Positions 22,817-34,354 of a stretch of 64,000 nucleotides of DNA are shown piece after piece (positions within the stretch are counted from its first letter, which is position 1; each line of letters begins with the position of its first letter). The DNA is taken from assembly GCF_022539665.2 (NCBI RefSeq), contig NC_081337.1:1542239-1606238 (forward strand), read 5' to 3'. Position numbers and translations under genes: made by a program. This DNA is from Daphnia carinata (lineage: Eukaryota > Arthropoda > Branchiopoda > Diplostraca > Daphniidae). A model generated the notes under the pieces. It was not told where the DNA came from, did not search any database, and worked only from the letters and a program-made list of their open reading frames with translations.

Positions 22817-24247
22817 TTACCCTTTGGAGCTTGCATCCCTGAAGACGTGGAGATGCTGTTGAGTCCAACGTCCTCGTTTGAAACGGAAGCATCTAGGAAC
22901 TGAGAGAGACTCCAAATTTTCCAGATGGTCGTACACGCAATAGAAACGTTGACTCAATGTTTCAGGTAAGACATCGTCCCAACCAACACGTTCTTCGTTT
23001 GTCCAAATATCTTGGAGCAAAGACTTCATTAGGAAGACGACAGGTGCGACAAGTCCCAGCGGGTCGTAGACACTAGAGATAATGCTTACAAAGGTCCGCT
23101 TAGTGAGGGTCTCGTTGTTAGGCGGCTTCCGAATCTTGAACGTCAGCATATCCCTCTCGCTGTCCCACATTACCCCAAGCGTTCTTTCGACGGGGAGTTT
23201 TTCCAAGTCCAGATCTAGGGTAGGTGACGCGAGGCCAAACTCTCGTAACGCGGCTATCACCGTTCTCGATGATGACGTCCGTTTTGTGAAATTGAAACCG
23301 CCTAACTGAAGAAGGGACTTCATTTGGCGGGACCGTTTGATGGCCACGTCTTCAGAGTCAAAGGAGACTAGGTAATTTTCGACGTAAAACCTCCGTGGAA
23401 CACTATCAGCTATATCTAGAAACTGGTTGTGGTGGTCATCGGCCGTCCTGTTGAGGGCAAAAATACAGCTCGTCGGAGATGATATCGCTCCAAATATGCG
23501 GACGGTCATCTGGTACGTTAACGGGGCTGAAATACTGCCAGCCGTCCGGTAGAGAAATCGGAATGCTGCCTGGTCTTCTTCGGGGACTTTCACTTGGTGA
23601 ATCATTTTCTCGATGTCTGCTCCGACTGGTACGAGGTTGCGGCGGAATCGGATGACCACAACGAGCAAGCTAACGAGTAGGTTAGGACCCCGAAGCAGGT
23701 TTTGGTTTATCGATGTGCCACCAAACTCGACAGCTCCATCGAATACGACACGAACTTTGGTCGATGAGCTGGATGGGCTCACGACCCCGCGGTGTGGTAG
23801 ATACCACGTCTTGTTCGTCTCCGTCTGGGCTTCTTGAGTCGTGGGGAGTCGGGCATGTTTCAAACCGATGTACTCCTTGACCACTGCATTGTACCTTTGG
23901 GCAAACTCCGCGTCTCGATGAAAACGTCGTTCGAGAGCGTAGAGCCTCTTAAATGCAGATGCCCGATTGTTTGGGAGATTTACGTCGTCGGCTTTCCACA
24001 TTAAGCCTACTTGATACTGGTTACCAATACGTTTTACGGACGATTCGAGGATGCGTTTTCCACGTAGATCATCCTCAGATAGAATGGGTGTTTCTATTTC
24101 TACTTCGTTGGCCTCAAGTTGCCAGAACTTCTTCACCAGCTCGTTTAGGTCTTCGGGACGTTTCACGGTGGACGGATGAGCGATGAACGTCATGTCCGCG
24201 ATGTCCGTCATGTGGCGGGCCCGTTTGTCCACCCAAACACCAGCCAA
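22817..24247 (-). CDS. BEL/Pao copy 2 reverse transcriptase, open frame with altered active site
   Basis: A 476-codon uninterrupted frame. Landmarks are KTWYLPHRGV and VRVVFDGA (fingers), GADIEKMIHQVKV (first palm Asp retained), FLYRTAG, IFGAISSPTSC, and then RRFYVENYLVSF. The YxDD box reads YVEN, so both catalytic aspartates are changed (GAA AAT instead of GAC GAT). The downstream SSVYDPLGLVAPV motif of the BEL family is intact. The frame ends within the RNase H start. The enzyme fold seems preserved, but polymerase activity is doubtful. Confidence 0.9.
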   Translation of the reverse strand: MAGVWVDKRARHMTDIADMTFIAHPSTVKRPEDLNELVKKFWQLEANEVEIETPILSEDDLRGKRILESSVKRIGNQYQVGLMWKADDVNLPNNRASAFKRLYALERRFHRDAEFAQRYNAVVKEYIGLKHARLPTTQEAQTETNKTWYLPHRGVVSPSSSSTKVRVVFDGAVEFGGTSINQNLLRGPNLLVSLLVVVIRFRRNLVPVGADIEKMIHQVKVPEEDQAAFRFLYRTAGSISAPLTYQMTVRIFGAISSPTSCIFALNRTADDHHNQFLDIADSVPRRFYVENYLVSFDSEDVAIKRSRQMKSLLQLGGFNFTKRTSSSRTVIAALREFGLASPTLDLDLEKLPVERTLGVMWDSERDMLTFKIRKPPNNETLTKRTFVSIISSVYDPLGLVAPVVFLMKSLLQDIWTNEERVGWDDVLPETLSQRFYCVYDHLENLESLSVPRCFRFKRGRWTQQHLHVFRDASSKG

Positions 24248-24660
24248 ACGGCGTCTTGAAGGCGATGGGCCCAGTCGTTCCAGCCGGCGGCTTGATGGAA
24301 GCTACATGATCATGGGCCTCTGCGACGTCGATTCCTATCAGCACGGTCACATCCTCTTGTTGAACGGTAGAGACGTCAATACCGCGCAGGTGCGTCCATG
24401 ACTCCAACTGTCGAGGGTCGATCGGCGAATTCCGCGTCACCTTCAAATTGTCGACGGCGTAGCGTGCTTGACTTCAAACCGGCTTTTACCATCACGAGAT
24501 GTTAAGGCAAAGTTTACTACGGAAGCCGCAACGTTAGACGGGGCTCCGTCGTACGAGACAAAGTTGATGCGTTTAGACGGCCCAACGCGAAACAACTTCT
24601 TTAATAAGTCGCTCCTAATCAGCATGGTGTCGAACCGGTATAATCTTGAAATGTACACGT
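24114..24660 (-). pseudogene. BEL/Pao copy 2 protease region
   Basis: Frame 24658-24443 has FDTMLIRSDLLKKL, a damaged form of the BEL aspartic protease motif (DTGSxxTLI). Frame 24446-24114 has VTVLIGIDVAEAH and GWCLGG, which follow the protease in BEL polyproteins (LIGxD ... GWxLxG). The DTG triad is disrupted and two frames are needed, so proteolysis is unlikely. Confidence 0.75.
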
Positions 24661-26620
24661 CGTTTTACTGTTTTCAAATAGGTCAAGGTCCCAAGGAATG
24701 CTGTCGATGGTGACGCTGATGGTGCAGGTTGATCTGCTAGCCTCCTCAATAGGATGAATTCGGATCCATGAAGCAAGGTGTGGTGTCGGGTTCCAGTACA
24801 CTCAGCAATAGTAGAGTTGATGTCCCTGGGACACTCCTTGCGTTCGTGTTTTCCCGTAAGACATAACAAACATCTTCCGGACTTGAATACCTTCTCAGCC
24901 CTTTTCGTGGGCTTGAGATACATGAAAGCGGTACAGGTTGAGAGATTGTGGGCCCTGCCGTTACATACAAGGCACCTCCACCGTGCCACCTTCTCGGCTT
25001 GTATCTTCCCCGATGTTGATCGGCTCTTTGGAGACATTGTTGCTGAAGATGATGACGCCGATGATCTCGAACCTTCCATCGTCGATACGTGTCCAATGGT
25101 CGACGTGTGTGGGAAGCTGGGTCTCTTGACGTGCTTCCTTTCGTCGAACTTTACACCCTTGGACGTCACCGTGGGTAAAGACTCGAATACATTTTTTCCA
25201 TGTTGTTTGCTCATGGATTTCAAAGTTAACCAGTCGTCTAGGTCTAGAACATTCAGTTCTACGCCTGTCATTTTCCGTTTTTCGTTTCACTTATCCTTGA
25301 GGTACGGCGTCAATTTTGCTTCAAGTGCCATCAACGTGGTACGGCTATACAGCTCATGGGTGTACTTCGATTTTGAGAGCGTGGCTACAGCTTCGTGAAG
25401 ACGGTTTGCGAAATTCTTGAGGCTGGCAGCATCCAAGCTCTTCAGTGGCGGTACCTGTAAAAGGTTGTCGAGGTACGTCTGATCCATAATCTCCGTACCA
25501 CCGTAGACCGCGTCCAAACGTTCCCACACCACAGAGTACATTGTTCCATCGGTCACACATCCGCCGATTTCATTTCGTACCTCCTCGGTTAGCAGCTCCT
25601 CTAACATAAAAAGAAGTACCAGAGAATCTTCATACTCTTCATACAAGGCCTGGAATTTGGCCTTGAATCGCGCGTAATTCTTCGGGTTGCCGTCAAATGG
25701 CTGGATCTTGAAGTTCGGAGGTTGTAGACGACTGCAACAGCTGCTGTGGGGTCGATTGGCTTGACTGTGGGTATGTGAACGTTCAGAACGGTCACCTTCG
25801 TCGGTATCTGTAGGGTCGCAACTGGACGTCATCGTGGCCATCGCACCTCGCCGCGGGTATCGTTGAGATGCATCGGCGGCGATCAATCTTCTACGATGTC
25901 GGACTGTATCTTCCATCGTTCGGAGGGGTGACAGGGTGGAAACGTCTTGACGTGTTGGTAAGACTTGTGGTCGCTCGGGAGGTCGTTGATCTTGAATCGT
26001 TCGTGGTTGAAAATTCATCACGTCTACTTCCGTTCCTATTTTGGCGTTTAACTCCACCTTGACTGCATCAATTTTCTGATCCAACCCATCCAACGTTTGG
26101 TGTGCTTCTCTGACTAACGTGTTATTGGCCGTGATATCTTTGGACGTGACTCTTTAGCTATCAATGAGTTTACTCAGCTGTTCACTCATGCTCCTTAACG
26201 CCTTAATGAGGGTTTCTGTGATGGAAGTTGTATTTGCTTCCATCTGAGCCCTTACCGTTTCCAACTTCAATTCCAGCTTCAGCAGCTGTGCTTCAGTCTC
26301 CAACTCCCCTTGGGTTGATTGTTGGAGAAGGCTGGCTGGTTTAACGTTGGCACGCCTTTTTTCGGATAACGTGGTACTGCATGTGATGTCCGAAGCTCGT
26401 GTCCCAATCGAGCTGACGGATGGATTCGAAGGAGTGGCGTAACTACTTGTGAATTTGATCATTTCAACGTGATCAGTTTCGAAGTCTACTTCCCACTTGT
26501 CACATGCTTGACGTTGCTGCTCAGTGAGGCCGGATATACTTTCTGTATATTGGTTGGGAATGGCTTTGACTTCGTCATATATACGAATCAATTCGTCACG
26601 CCATGCTGTTACTTGCAGCT
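24615..26620 (-). pseudogene. BEL/Pao copy 2 gag with two zinc knuckles, two premature stops
   Basis: Three collinear pieces share one frame. 26620-26157 is a helical N-terminal region beginning near VTAWRDELIRIYDEV. 26093-25287 includes the DUF1759 core (FDGNPKNYARFKAKFQALYE, then MLEELL). 25271-24615 includes two CCHC knuckles, CLVCNGRAHNLSTC and CLLCLTGKHERKEC, and an HHTLLH motif. The pieces are separated only by in-frame stops, TAA at 26154-26156 and TGA at 25287-25289. The start is missing because the sequence switches to satellite at 26624. Confidence 0.85.
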
Positions 26621-26623
26621 ACT

Positions 26624-29182
26624 TATGTACGTCATGAAACTGATTCTATAACACTATATTCAGATTGAATAAACGTATATTTGATGCTGTTTGACTGTTG
26701 ATATTGAAACTCACTATATCAAACTATATTCACATTGAATACACGTATATTTGATGCTGTTTGACTGTTGATATTGAAACTCACTGTATCACACTATATT
26801 CACATTCAATACACGTATATTTGATACTGTTTGAATGTACATCATGAAACTGATTCTATAACACTATATTCACATTGAATACACGTATATTTCATGCTGT
26901 TTGAATGTAGATATTGAAATTCACTGTATCACACTATATTCACATTGAATACACGTATATTTGATGCTGTTTGAATGTAGATATTGAAACTCAATGTATC
27001 ACACTATATTCACATTGAATAAACGTATATTTCATGCTGTTTGAATGTAGATATTGAAACTGATTCTATAACACTATATTCACATTGAATACACGTATAT
27101 TTCATGCTATTTGAATGTAGATATTGAAACTCACTGTATAACACTATATTCACATTGAATACACGTATATTTCATGCTGTTTGAATGTAGATATTGAAAC
27201 TCACTGTATCATACTATATTCACATTGAATACACGTATATTTGATACTGTTTAAATGTAGATCATGAAACTGATTATATAACACTATATTCACATTGAAT
27301 ACACGTATATTTGATACTGTTTGAATGTAGATATTGAAACTGATTCTATAACACTATATTCACATTGAATAAACGTATATTTGATGCTGTTTGAATGTAG
27401 ATATTGAAACTGATTGTATAACACTATATTCACATTAAATACACGTATATTTTATACTGTTTGAATGTAGATATTGAAACTCACTGTATCACACTATATG
27501 CACATTGAATACACGAATATTTCATGCTGTTTGAATGTACATCATGAAACTGATCCTATAACACTATATTCACATTGAATACACGTATATTTGATGCCGT
27601 TTGAATGTAGATATTGAAACTCCATGTATCACACTATATCCACATTGAATACACGTATATTTGATAGTCTTTGAATGTACATCATGAAACTGATTCTAGA
27701 ACTCTATATTCACATTGAATACACGTATATTTGATGCTGTTTGAATGTAGATATTGAACCTCACTGTATCACACTATATTCACATTGAATACACGTATAT
27801 TTGATACTGTTTGAATGTACATCATGAAACTGATTATATAACACTATATTCACATTGAATACACGTATATTTGATGCTGTTTGAATGTAATTATTGAAAC
27901 TCAATGTATCACACTATATTCACATTGAATACACGTATATTTGATACTGTTTGAATGTACATCATGAAACTGATTATATAACACTATATTCACATTGAAT
28001 ACACGGATATTTGATGCTGTTTGAATGTAGATATTGAAACTCACTGTATCACACTATATTTACATTGAATACACGTATATTTGATACTGTTTGAATGTAC
28101 ATCATGAAACTGATTCTATAAAACTATATTCACATTGAATACACGTATATTTGATGCTGTTTGAATGTAGATATTGAAACTCACTGTATCACACTATATT
28201 CACATTGAATACACGTATATTTGATGCTGTTTGAATGTAGATATTCAAACTCACTGTATCACACTATATTCACATTGAATAAACGTATATTTGATGCTGT
28301 TTGAATGTACATCATAAAACTGATTCTATAACACTATATTCACATTAAATACACGTATATTTTATACTGTTTGAATGTAGATATTGAAACTCACTGTATC
28401 ACACTATATTCACATTGAATACACGAATATTTCATGCTGTTTGAATGTACATCATGAAACTGATTCTATAACACTATATTCACATTGAATACACGTATAT
28501 TTGATGCCGTTTGAATGTAGATATTGAAACTCCATGTATCACACTATATCCACATTGAATACACGTATATTTGATAGTCTTTGAATGTACATCATGAAAC
28601 TGATTCTAGAACTCTATATTCACATTGAATACACGTATATTTGATGCTGTTTGAATGTAGATATTGAACCTCACTGTATCATACTATATTCACATTGAAT
28701 ATACGTATATTTGATACTGTTTGAATGTACATCATGAAACTGATTATATAACACTATATTCACATTGAATACACGTATATTTGATACTGTTTGAATGTAC
28801 ATCATGAAACTGATTGTATAACACTATATTCACATTGAATACACGGATATTTGATGCTGTTTGAATGTAGATATTGAAACTGACTGTATCACACTATATT
28901 CTCATTGAATACACGTATATTTGGTGCTGTTTGAATGTAGATATTGAAACTCACTGTATCACACTATATTTACATTGAATACACGTATATTTGATACTGT
29001 TTGAATGTACATCATGAAACTGATTGTATAACACTATATTCACATTGAATACACGTTTATTTGATACTGTTTGAATGTAGATATTGAAACTCACTGTATC
29101 ACACTATATTCACATTGAATACACGTATATTTGATACTGTTTAAATGTACATCATGAAAGTGATTTTATAACACTATATTCA
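26624..29182 (+). repeat. Satellite array A (70-bp monomer, plus orientation)
   Basis: About 36 tandem monomers with the shared core CACATTGAATACACGTATAT. Two variants alternate irregularly: type 1 (GATGCTG... ATATTGAAACTCACTG) and type 2 (GATACTG... ATCATGAAACTGATTC). Divergence is visibly higher than in array C, as expected near an array edge. The left end abuts BEL copy 2. The right end stops at a GGTAGCCGG foldback terminus. Confidence 0.95.
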
Positions 29183-29357
29183 GGTAGCCGGAGAAATAGG
29201 ACCTGGAGAAATAGGACCCGAAGATTTAGGACCTACAAATATGACCTGGAGAAATAGGACCTGGAGGAATAGGACCCAATCTTCAAACATTTTTAGAAGG
29301 GTCCTATTTCTCCATATTGAGGGTCCTATTTCTCCAGCCTTAAAGTCCTATTTCTCC
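29183..29357. repeat. Left terminal inverted repeat (foldback) of the cargo element
   Basis: GGAGAAATAGGACC-type units repeated about five times, then the same unit inverted about three times, so the arm itself can form a hairpin. It pairs with 33960-34135. The next 250 bases loosely resemble the subterminal region of the MULE (GCAGG followed by GAGCTCATTTAATA). Confidence 0.8.
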
Positions 29358-29827
29358 ATCATAAAAATCAATGTACAATTGGTTTTCCTATATGTTGAAA
29401 AAAAACCCGAACGGCCTATATTGGTTTCTGCACTCCAAACACCGTTATCAATATGACGCCTCTTCACTGCATTATAACTTTTTTTTTTTTAATTTACATT
29501 CATAATATTTTTGCAGGATTATATGCTTTTTCTATTGCTTTTTAGAGCTCATTTAATAGAAAAGTAATTTTGTTTACACAGTATTTGAATTTTTGCATTT
29601 TACATTTTCTTACTGGTGTTTTCAGGCCTACCATCACCCGCCCTTTACTAGTGTCACTATTCACTTTTTTTTTCTTCGTGCCTCAATAAGGATTCTTGGG
29701 AGGGCGCATAAGTACCTCTTAATACACAGATAACTAAGAAAATTATTACATAAAAATAATTTAATAAACGTTAATTTCATAATAAAACACTGTTTGCCCT
29801 TGCGCAAAATATTGTTTTTACGATATA

Positions 29828-30195
29828 TATGGCAACGGTTACTACAAGCAGACGACTGTTGCAAGCTCGAAGTGTCAACATCCTACAATTCTATGAATCG
29901 TTGAAGTTGCTTATTGTAAGCGGTGTTTGTTTGACAGGTAAGTGGCTAGTTTCAGTAAAATAAAAAAAAATTTTATTTCCTAGGTTTGGCAGTTTTGGTA
30001 CATTTCAAATTCATGTTGGCATTAGCACCACAGAAGAAAAAAATTTACTTGGAAGGAAAGGTATTTAAAGTATAGACATAATTTTATTAATTGCATTTGG
30101 AAATTTGACACAGATTACTAATCCGAAATGTTTCTTAGGTGGTTACTTTCAAGGAGAATCATGAAACTAGAGATGATTTACCATGAACCATTTGG
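29828..30195 (+). pseudogene. Unidentified host-gene 5' fragment with two introns
   Basis: An ATG at 29828 opens 36 codons (MATVTTSRRLLQARS..., Arg- and Ser-rich, presequence-like, then hydrophobic). GT at 29938 (GTAAGTGG) leads to an acceptor near 29983. The next exon encodes LAVLVHFKFMLALAPQKKK and IYLEGK. A further acceptor near 30139 leads to VVTFKENHETRDDLP followed by TGA. The frame is kept across both splices and then stopped. I do not recognise the protein; a mitochondrial membrane protein would fit. Confidence 0.4.
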
Positions 30196-30489
30196 GAACC
30201 AACTTGTTAGCTGCCTTATAACTATCATCCTTCTGGTAATCTAGATGTTCACAGTTTTTTGTTTGTGAAATTTATGTAATCATTTTTCTTATCGTTCAGA
30301 TGAAATAACAACATTACAGCTGTTAGTTACGTCAAGACATTAATCTCAAGATGCAAGTACTGAGCTTTAACGGATTTCAATTTACACAAGCAAGACAACC
30401 AATTCTGTTGTTGAGGAGAAAACCAACTACACACCCAGCTATGAATGGTAAAATGTGTGTAATTGAATCTAAATTAATTTTATTTTTAT

Positions 30490-31185
30490 GATTTAAAGGC
30501 TTTTCGTTCTTCCGTTCACGTTCAAGGCTACAACTCATCGAATCGGACTTTTATAAGCATGCCATAAAATATCTCGCCATTTTTAATTGAATCATTTGTT
30601 CTAGGTCTTAGTCATTGGTGAAGAAAACCACTTGCCTTACATGAGGCCACCACTATCGCGTAAGAATTGTGGTTCAGTGACGATCCCGAAGTGTCAAACA
30701 AACTGAAGTTTAAGCAGTGGAACGGAAAAAAGTGAAGGTGATTGTCTAAAGTTATAATTTTGTGTTGCGCTATTTTAATGAATGTGACCTATTTTTGGAT
30801 CCAGTTTGTTCTTCGATCAGGATGAATTCTACTGCAGTCCAGTGGAATTAGTTGCCAAAGAAAATGGTGGTGTTTCAGTTGTGCGAGGACATCATGTAGT
30901 TAAACTGGACATTGCTGGTCGCAAAGCCGAGTTAGATGACGGCCTTACCATCACCTACCACAAGTGCCTTATTGCCACAGGTGAATTTCTTTCGTATTTA
31001 TCTAAAATTTAAAGTACTCGATAATTATAACTTTTTGGAATGTTGAAAAACTTTTATAATCTTCCTACTAGATAGTATCTGAGAGCCATTGTTTAATTAT
31101 CATTTCAGTTAGACGCATTTTCAACTATTAACTACCTTAATTTATTATCGTCTTAGGTGGCAAACCCTAACATCCAGCAGGAATA
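30490..31185 (+). pseudogene. AIFM1-like: Apoptosis-inducing factor (AIF) fragment, introns retained
   Basis: The exon from 30605 encodes VLVIGEENHLPYMRPPLS and, after a one-base loss, ELWFSDDPEV and FKQWNGK, characteristic of the FAD-binding part of AIF, the mitochondrial NADH oxidoreductase. The exon 30805-30980 encodes FYCSPVELVAKENGGVSVV, VKLDIAGRKAELDDG and YHKCLIATG, the next AIF segment, with a clean GT donor. The exon from 31157 adds GGKP, then a stop. The upstream exon (about 30500) is weak. Frameshifts and the stop make it a pseudogene. Only about a fifth of the protein is present. Confidence 0.85.
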
Positions 31186-31311
31186 AAGATGGTAAAAACC
31201 CGGATTCGTTCCATGTTGTTCATTCTTGTTGCATGCTATATTATATGTTATTGTTCGTTTTTCTTGTTCGTAATTTTCATTCATCAAACCTGAGTTTTTT
31301 TTCTTTCTTAG

Positions 31312-32425
31312 TTTTGGAAGCAGTTGAAAGGCCCGCAAAGTAAAACAACAGAGTTATTCGACTTTCTCCATCAGCAACAACAGCAGCCTGAGCAACGGCC
31401 GCATAGCAGTGTGAAAAAAAAGTGAAAAAAATTCAAGTCAATTGCCATTTTTCTTTATACTATTTGCCATACTTTGTGTTAACGTCGTAAGACTTTAAAT
31501 TACCAAATTTATCTTTGCAGATCTCGGACGCAGTGCAGTTGTTCGCCGATTATTCGAAGAGCATACGAAACTATTTATACAATGTCGATGGCAATATTCT
31601 GCTTGATGTTTACACTCAAACCTCTTCAGTTCCATTGGGTTACAACCACCCTGAATTATTAGATGTCAAGATAAGGAAAACATCAGAACGTAATTGAATT
31701 GATTATTTACCTGTCTGGGCAACATCAAAATTTTAATTTATATTTCTCAAAGATTCATAAACCGACCTGCCCTCGGTGTATTTCCTGGTGAAAATTATCC
31801 TCAGCGAGTCCAGAATTCTCTGTTACGTATTGCTCCCAAAGGCCATACAGAGGTAAGTTGTAGCTCCTTAATTGTTCCGACCTATTGCAAATAATAAAAA
31901 ATATATTTAAAGGTAACGACGATGGCGTGTGGATCGTGCTCAAACGAAAATGCGTACAAGGCAATTTTCGTTTGGTATCGCCGGAAACAGAGGGGAGATA
32001 AGTCATATACCCCAGAGGAGAAGACGAGTTGCGTAATGAACCAATTGCCTGGTGTTTCTGACCTGACTGTTATGTCTTTCAAAGGTATTTAGAAACACAT
32101 TACAATGTTGAATCAATATTAAACTAAAGCCTTTGCTCTGTTACAAAAGGCGCTTTCCAGGACAGAACGTTTGGTACGTTAATCACGACTCATACCAAGC
32201 CAGTCCATAAACTGGACATTCCTACAAAGGACTGGCCAATTGGAACCTTCCCTCGCCACAAGGTTAGTTTTAAAATTTCAATTAGGCTCAAACTATTACC
32301 TGATCTCATATTTCTTGTAATTTTAGTATCCGTTGGAAGTATTTGTGCGTGAAAATGAGGAAGAAGATCGTCGCTGTTTGGCGGAAGTTGAAGAGCTTTT
32401 TGATCGGTACAACAAATGTAAATAA
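31312..32425 (+). pseudogene. ABAT-like: GABA transaminase fragment, six to seven exons, truncated
   Basis: Exons match 4-aminobutyrate aminotransferase, the mitochondrial PLP enzyme of GABA breakdown. 31312 onward: LKGPQSKTTELFDFL. 31521-31689: [29 protein letters not shown] and [13 protein letters not shown]. 31753-31852: FINRPALGVFPGENYP. 31913-32084: TTMACGSCSNENAYKAIF. 32150-32262: [15 protein letters not shown] and [11 protein letters not shown]. 32327-32425: [20 protein letters not shown] and a stop after FDRYNKCK. One base is missing near 31672, shifting the frame before the intron. The PLP lysine region and the C-terminal half are absent. It follows AIF directly on the same strand. 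Confidence 0.9.
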
Positions 32426-32587
32426 TATGCTTACCTGGATTTAGTTCGTCTGTTGCTACCGAAGTCAAATCGAAAATGTTTTTTTTGAATTTTTTGTTTA
32501 ATTATTTGTATTTTGTAAAAATAAATGATATGTAAATCAATTACCAAAAATTTATGGTTTTATTTTAATTTAAACAAATTTTCTTGC

Positions 32588-32890
32588 GTCCTTTGGCTGC
32601 CGCGATCCGGACATTCCGCGGATGTTCCAATACGTACGTTCACTGAACGTACGGATTTGCCACCCTGCAGACGTCCAACTAAGGACGTCCGTAGTACTCC
32701 CAAATAAGGACGTTACCAGGACTTCCAATTAATTACGTCCGTAGGACGTCCTCCAGTGGACGTCCCTAAAACCGGACATTAGGACATCCTGGTGACGTAC
32801 ATCTGCCGTCAGAATGGGACGTCCCGATCGGCCAGCCAGGACGTAGATGAGATGTCCCTGGGACGGACAAAGGCTAGTAGGGTATGTATG
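32588..32890. repeat. GGACGTCC-rich palindromic minisatellite-like block
   Basis: About 300 bases contain ten or more variants of GGACGTCC or GGACATCC at irregular spacing, plus an internal inverted pair CGTACGTTC/GAACGTACG. A similar but weaker block lies near 7640-7770 and shares an ATAGCACAT/ATGTGCTAT edge in opposite orientation, suggesting a dispersed element. No coding potential. Confidence 0.5.
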
Positions 32891-32904
32891 TGCTATAATC
32901 TTTT

Positions 32905-33475
32905 TATTTAAGGAAGGCAAGCCAGCATATGTCATCCAATTTCAGGGGAAAAGAAGGACTCTGATAAAATGAAAACTCAACTTAAACGGAAGTTAGATAA
33001 GTTGGAGAAGAAGAAACTAAACAAACAAAGGAAAAATAACAGATGCCAAGGTAAACTTTGATTTCGACAAAAAAAAAATAGACCTTCAACTAATTTTACT
33101 TTTCTGTATTATAACATAAAAGAATACTAAGCGTAATAGGTTAAAAAAAAATGTGGAATTCATTGCGAGCTTGATAAACCAATTAGGAAAGAGAATAAAA
33201 TCAACATCACAAACGAGAAAAAAGTTGGTTGAACGCATCGAAGAACAAGAAAAGAGAAAGGAACAACAACAGAAAAGGGATAAATCAACATTAAGAAAAC
33301 GAAAAATGAAAGGAAAGCATAAACTGAATAAACTAGCGAAAAAAACAAACTTATCGTATGAATTGCCGATATTGACATGGATGAGCTGCCTCGTGTGTCA
33401 TTATTTACAAGCCGTGCCATGATAGTTTTGTATAACAATACACTGGCATGCCTTCCATGATCCGAGCGGAACTCA
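32905..33475 (+). pseudogene. Lys-rich coiled-coil exon module, copy 1
   Basis: After an acceptor (TTTCAG near 32945) an exon encodes KTQLKRKLDKLEKKKLNKQ and ends at GTAAAC. The next exon (about 33150 onward) encodes VERIEEQEKRKEQQQKRD and STLRKRKMKGKHKLNKL. A tail at 33420-33480 matches 36430-36490. The same exon-intron-exon layout recurs twice in 34800-36480. The protein is unknown to me; a basic coiled coil of a THAP/P-transposase-like protein is a guess. Confidence 0.45.
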
Positions 33476-33956
33476 TTATTTTCGTTCTTGCCACGTAGGT
33501 CTCTATTTATGGTTTTGCGGCAAATATTTTTTTTATTAAAAAATGTGCTTGTCTTAAATTATATATATATAATTTTTTTATTATTTATCAGTGTATTAAG
33601 GAGTACTTAGGGGAAAGCATGCCCCTCGTCTCCGGGAATTCGCATGGAATAAGGATATCAGCCAGAGGGGAGGGCGATACTAGGACTGAAAACGCCACTA
33701 ACGAAAGGTCAAGGGCAAAAAATCAAACACTGTGTAAAAATAATATAACTTTTATACATGAGCTGTGTAAAGCAATAAATAATGCGTGTAATCACGCAAA
33801 AAAAATACAAATATGATTTTAAATAAAAAAGTTATGATGGACTGATTACACGAGCAATTGATAACGTGGTTTGGAGTGCGGAAAACTACATAAGCCATCC
33901 GGTTCTTCCTTTATAACAGCGGGAATTAAGGCTATTTCCTAAGGAGAAATAAGACC

Positions 33957-34135
33957 AATACTAAGGAGAAACAGGACCCTTATGATGGAGAAATAGGACC
34001 CTTATGATGGAGAAATAGGACCCTTCAAAATATGTTTGAAGATTGGGTCCTAATTCTCCGGGTCCTATTTCTCCAGGTTCTACTTTGGGGTCCTAAATCT
34101 CCGGGTCCTATTTCTCCAGGTCCTATTTCTCCGGC
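33957..34135. repeat. Right terminal inverted repeat (foldback) of the cargo element
   Basis: Inverted partner of 29183-29357, estimated at about 90 % identical by eye. It ends CCTATTTCTCCGGC. It is itself an inverted array of GGAGAAATAGGACCC units. Confidence 0.8.
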
Positions 34136-34139
34136 AATC

Positions 34140-34354
34140 CGCCACAAACAATGGCGGACGGTTTTTAACATAAAATTTTAAAAATTTTTAATTCTTTTAT
34201 TACAAATTCAACAAAATTTAGTTCCTTTGTATAACAATAATAATGAATTATAATAATAGAACAATAACAAAGGAACTAAATTTTGTTGAATTTAATAAAG
34301 CTTTAGCTAAAAGTTTTAATAACAGCTTTCCACCGTCCGCCATTGTTTGTGGCG
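34140..34354. mobile_element. 215-bp foldback MITE
   Basis: The left end CGCCACAAACAATGGCGGAC is perfectly inverted at the right end (GTCCGCCATTGTTTGTGGCG). An inner pair, CAACAAAATTTAGTTCCTTT and AAAGGAACTAAATTTTGTTG, is also perfectly inverted, leaving a small loop. The whole element is one long hairpin with no coding capacity. No target duplication is obvious. It abuts the right arm of the cargo element. Confidence 0.8.

Larger units (their letters stand above)
20731..26622 (-). mobile_element. BEL/Pao LTR retrotransposon copy 2, nearly complete coding region
   Basis: Minus-strand order is gag (26620-25287 and 25271-24615), protease region (24660-24260), reverse transcriptase (24247-22817), RNase H (22800-22081), integrase (22020-21310) and the DUF5641-type end (21300-20731). 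Most domains are recognisable end to end, broken by a few single stops and indels. The 5' flank changes abruptly into satellite array A at 26624, so the 5' LTR is absent. A 3' LTR start was not fixed between 20500 and 20731. Confidence 0.9.
29183..34135. mobile_element. Pack-MULE-like element carrying host-gene fragments
   Basis: The ends are inverted copies of each other for about 175 bases. The left arm (29183-29357) and the reverse complement of the right arm (about 33960-34135) both read GCCGGAGAAATAGGACCTGG, continue through further GGAGAAATAGGACC-type units, share CCCAATCTTCAAACAT and end near GGGTCCTATTTCTCC. Between them lie same-strand, intron-containing fragments of unrelated host genes and no transposase. 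The terminal design matches the MULE at 55068 and the short copy at 17340. No target duplication is evident: the left flank is satellite, the right flank another MITE. Calling it a MULE derivative is inference from shared termini. Confidence 0.65.
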
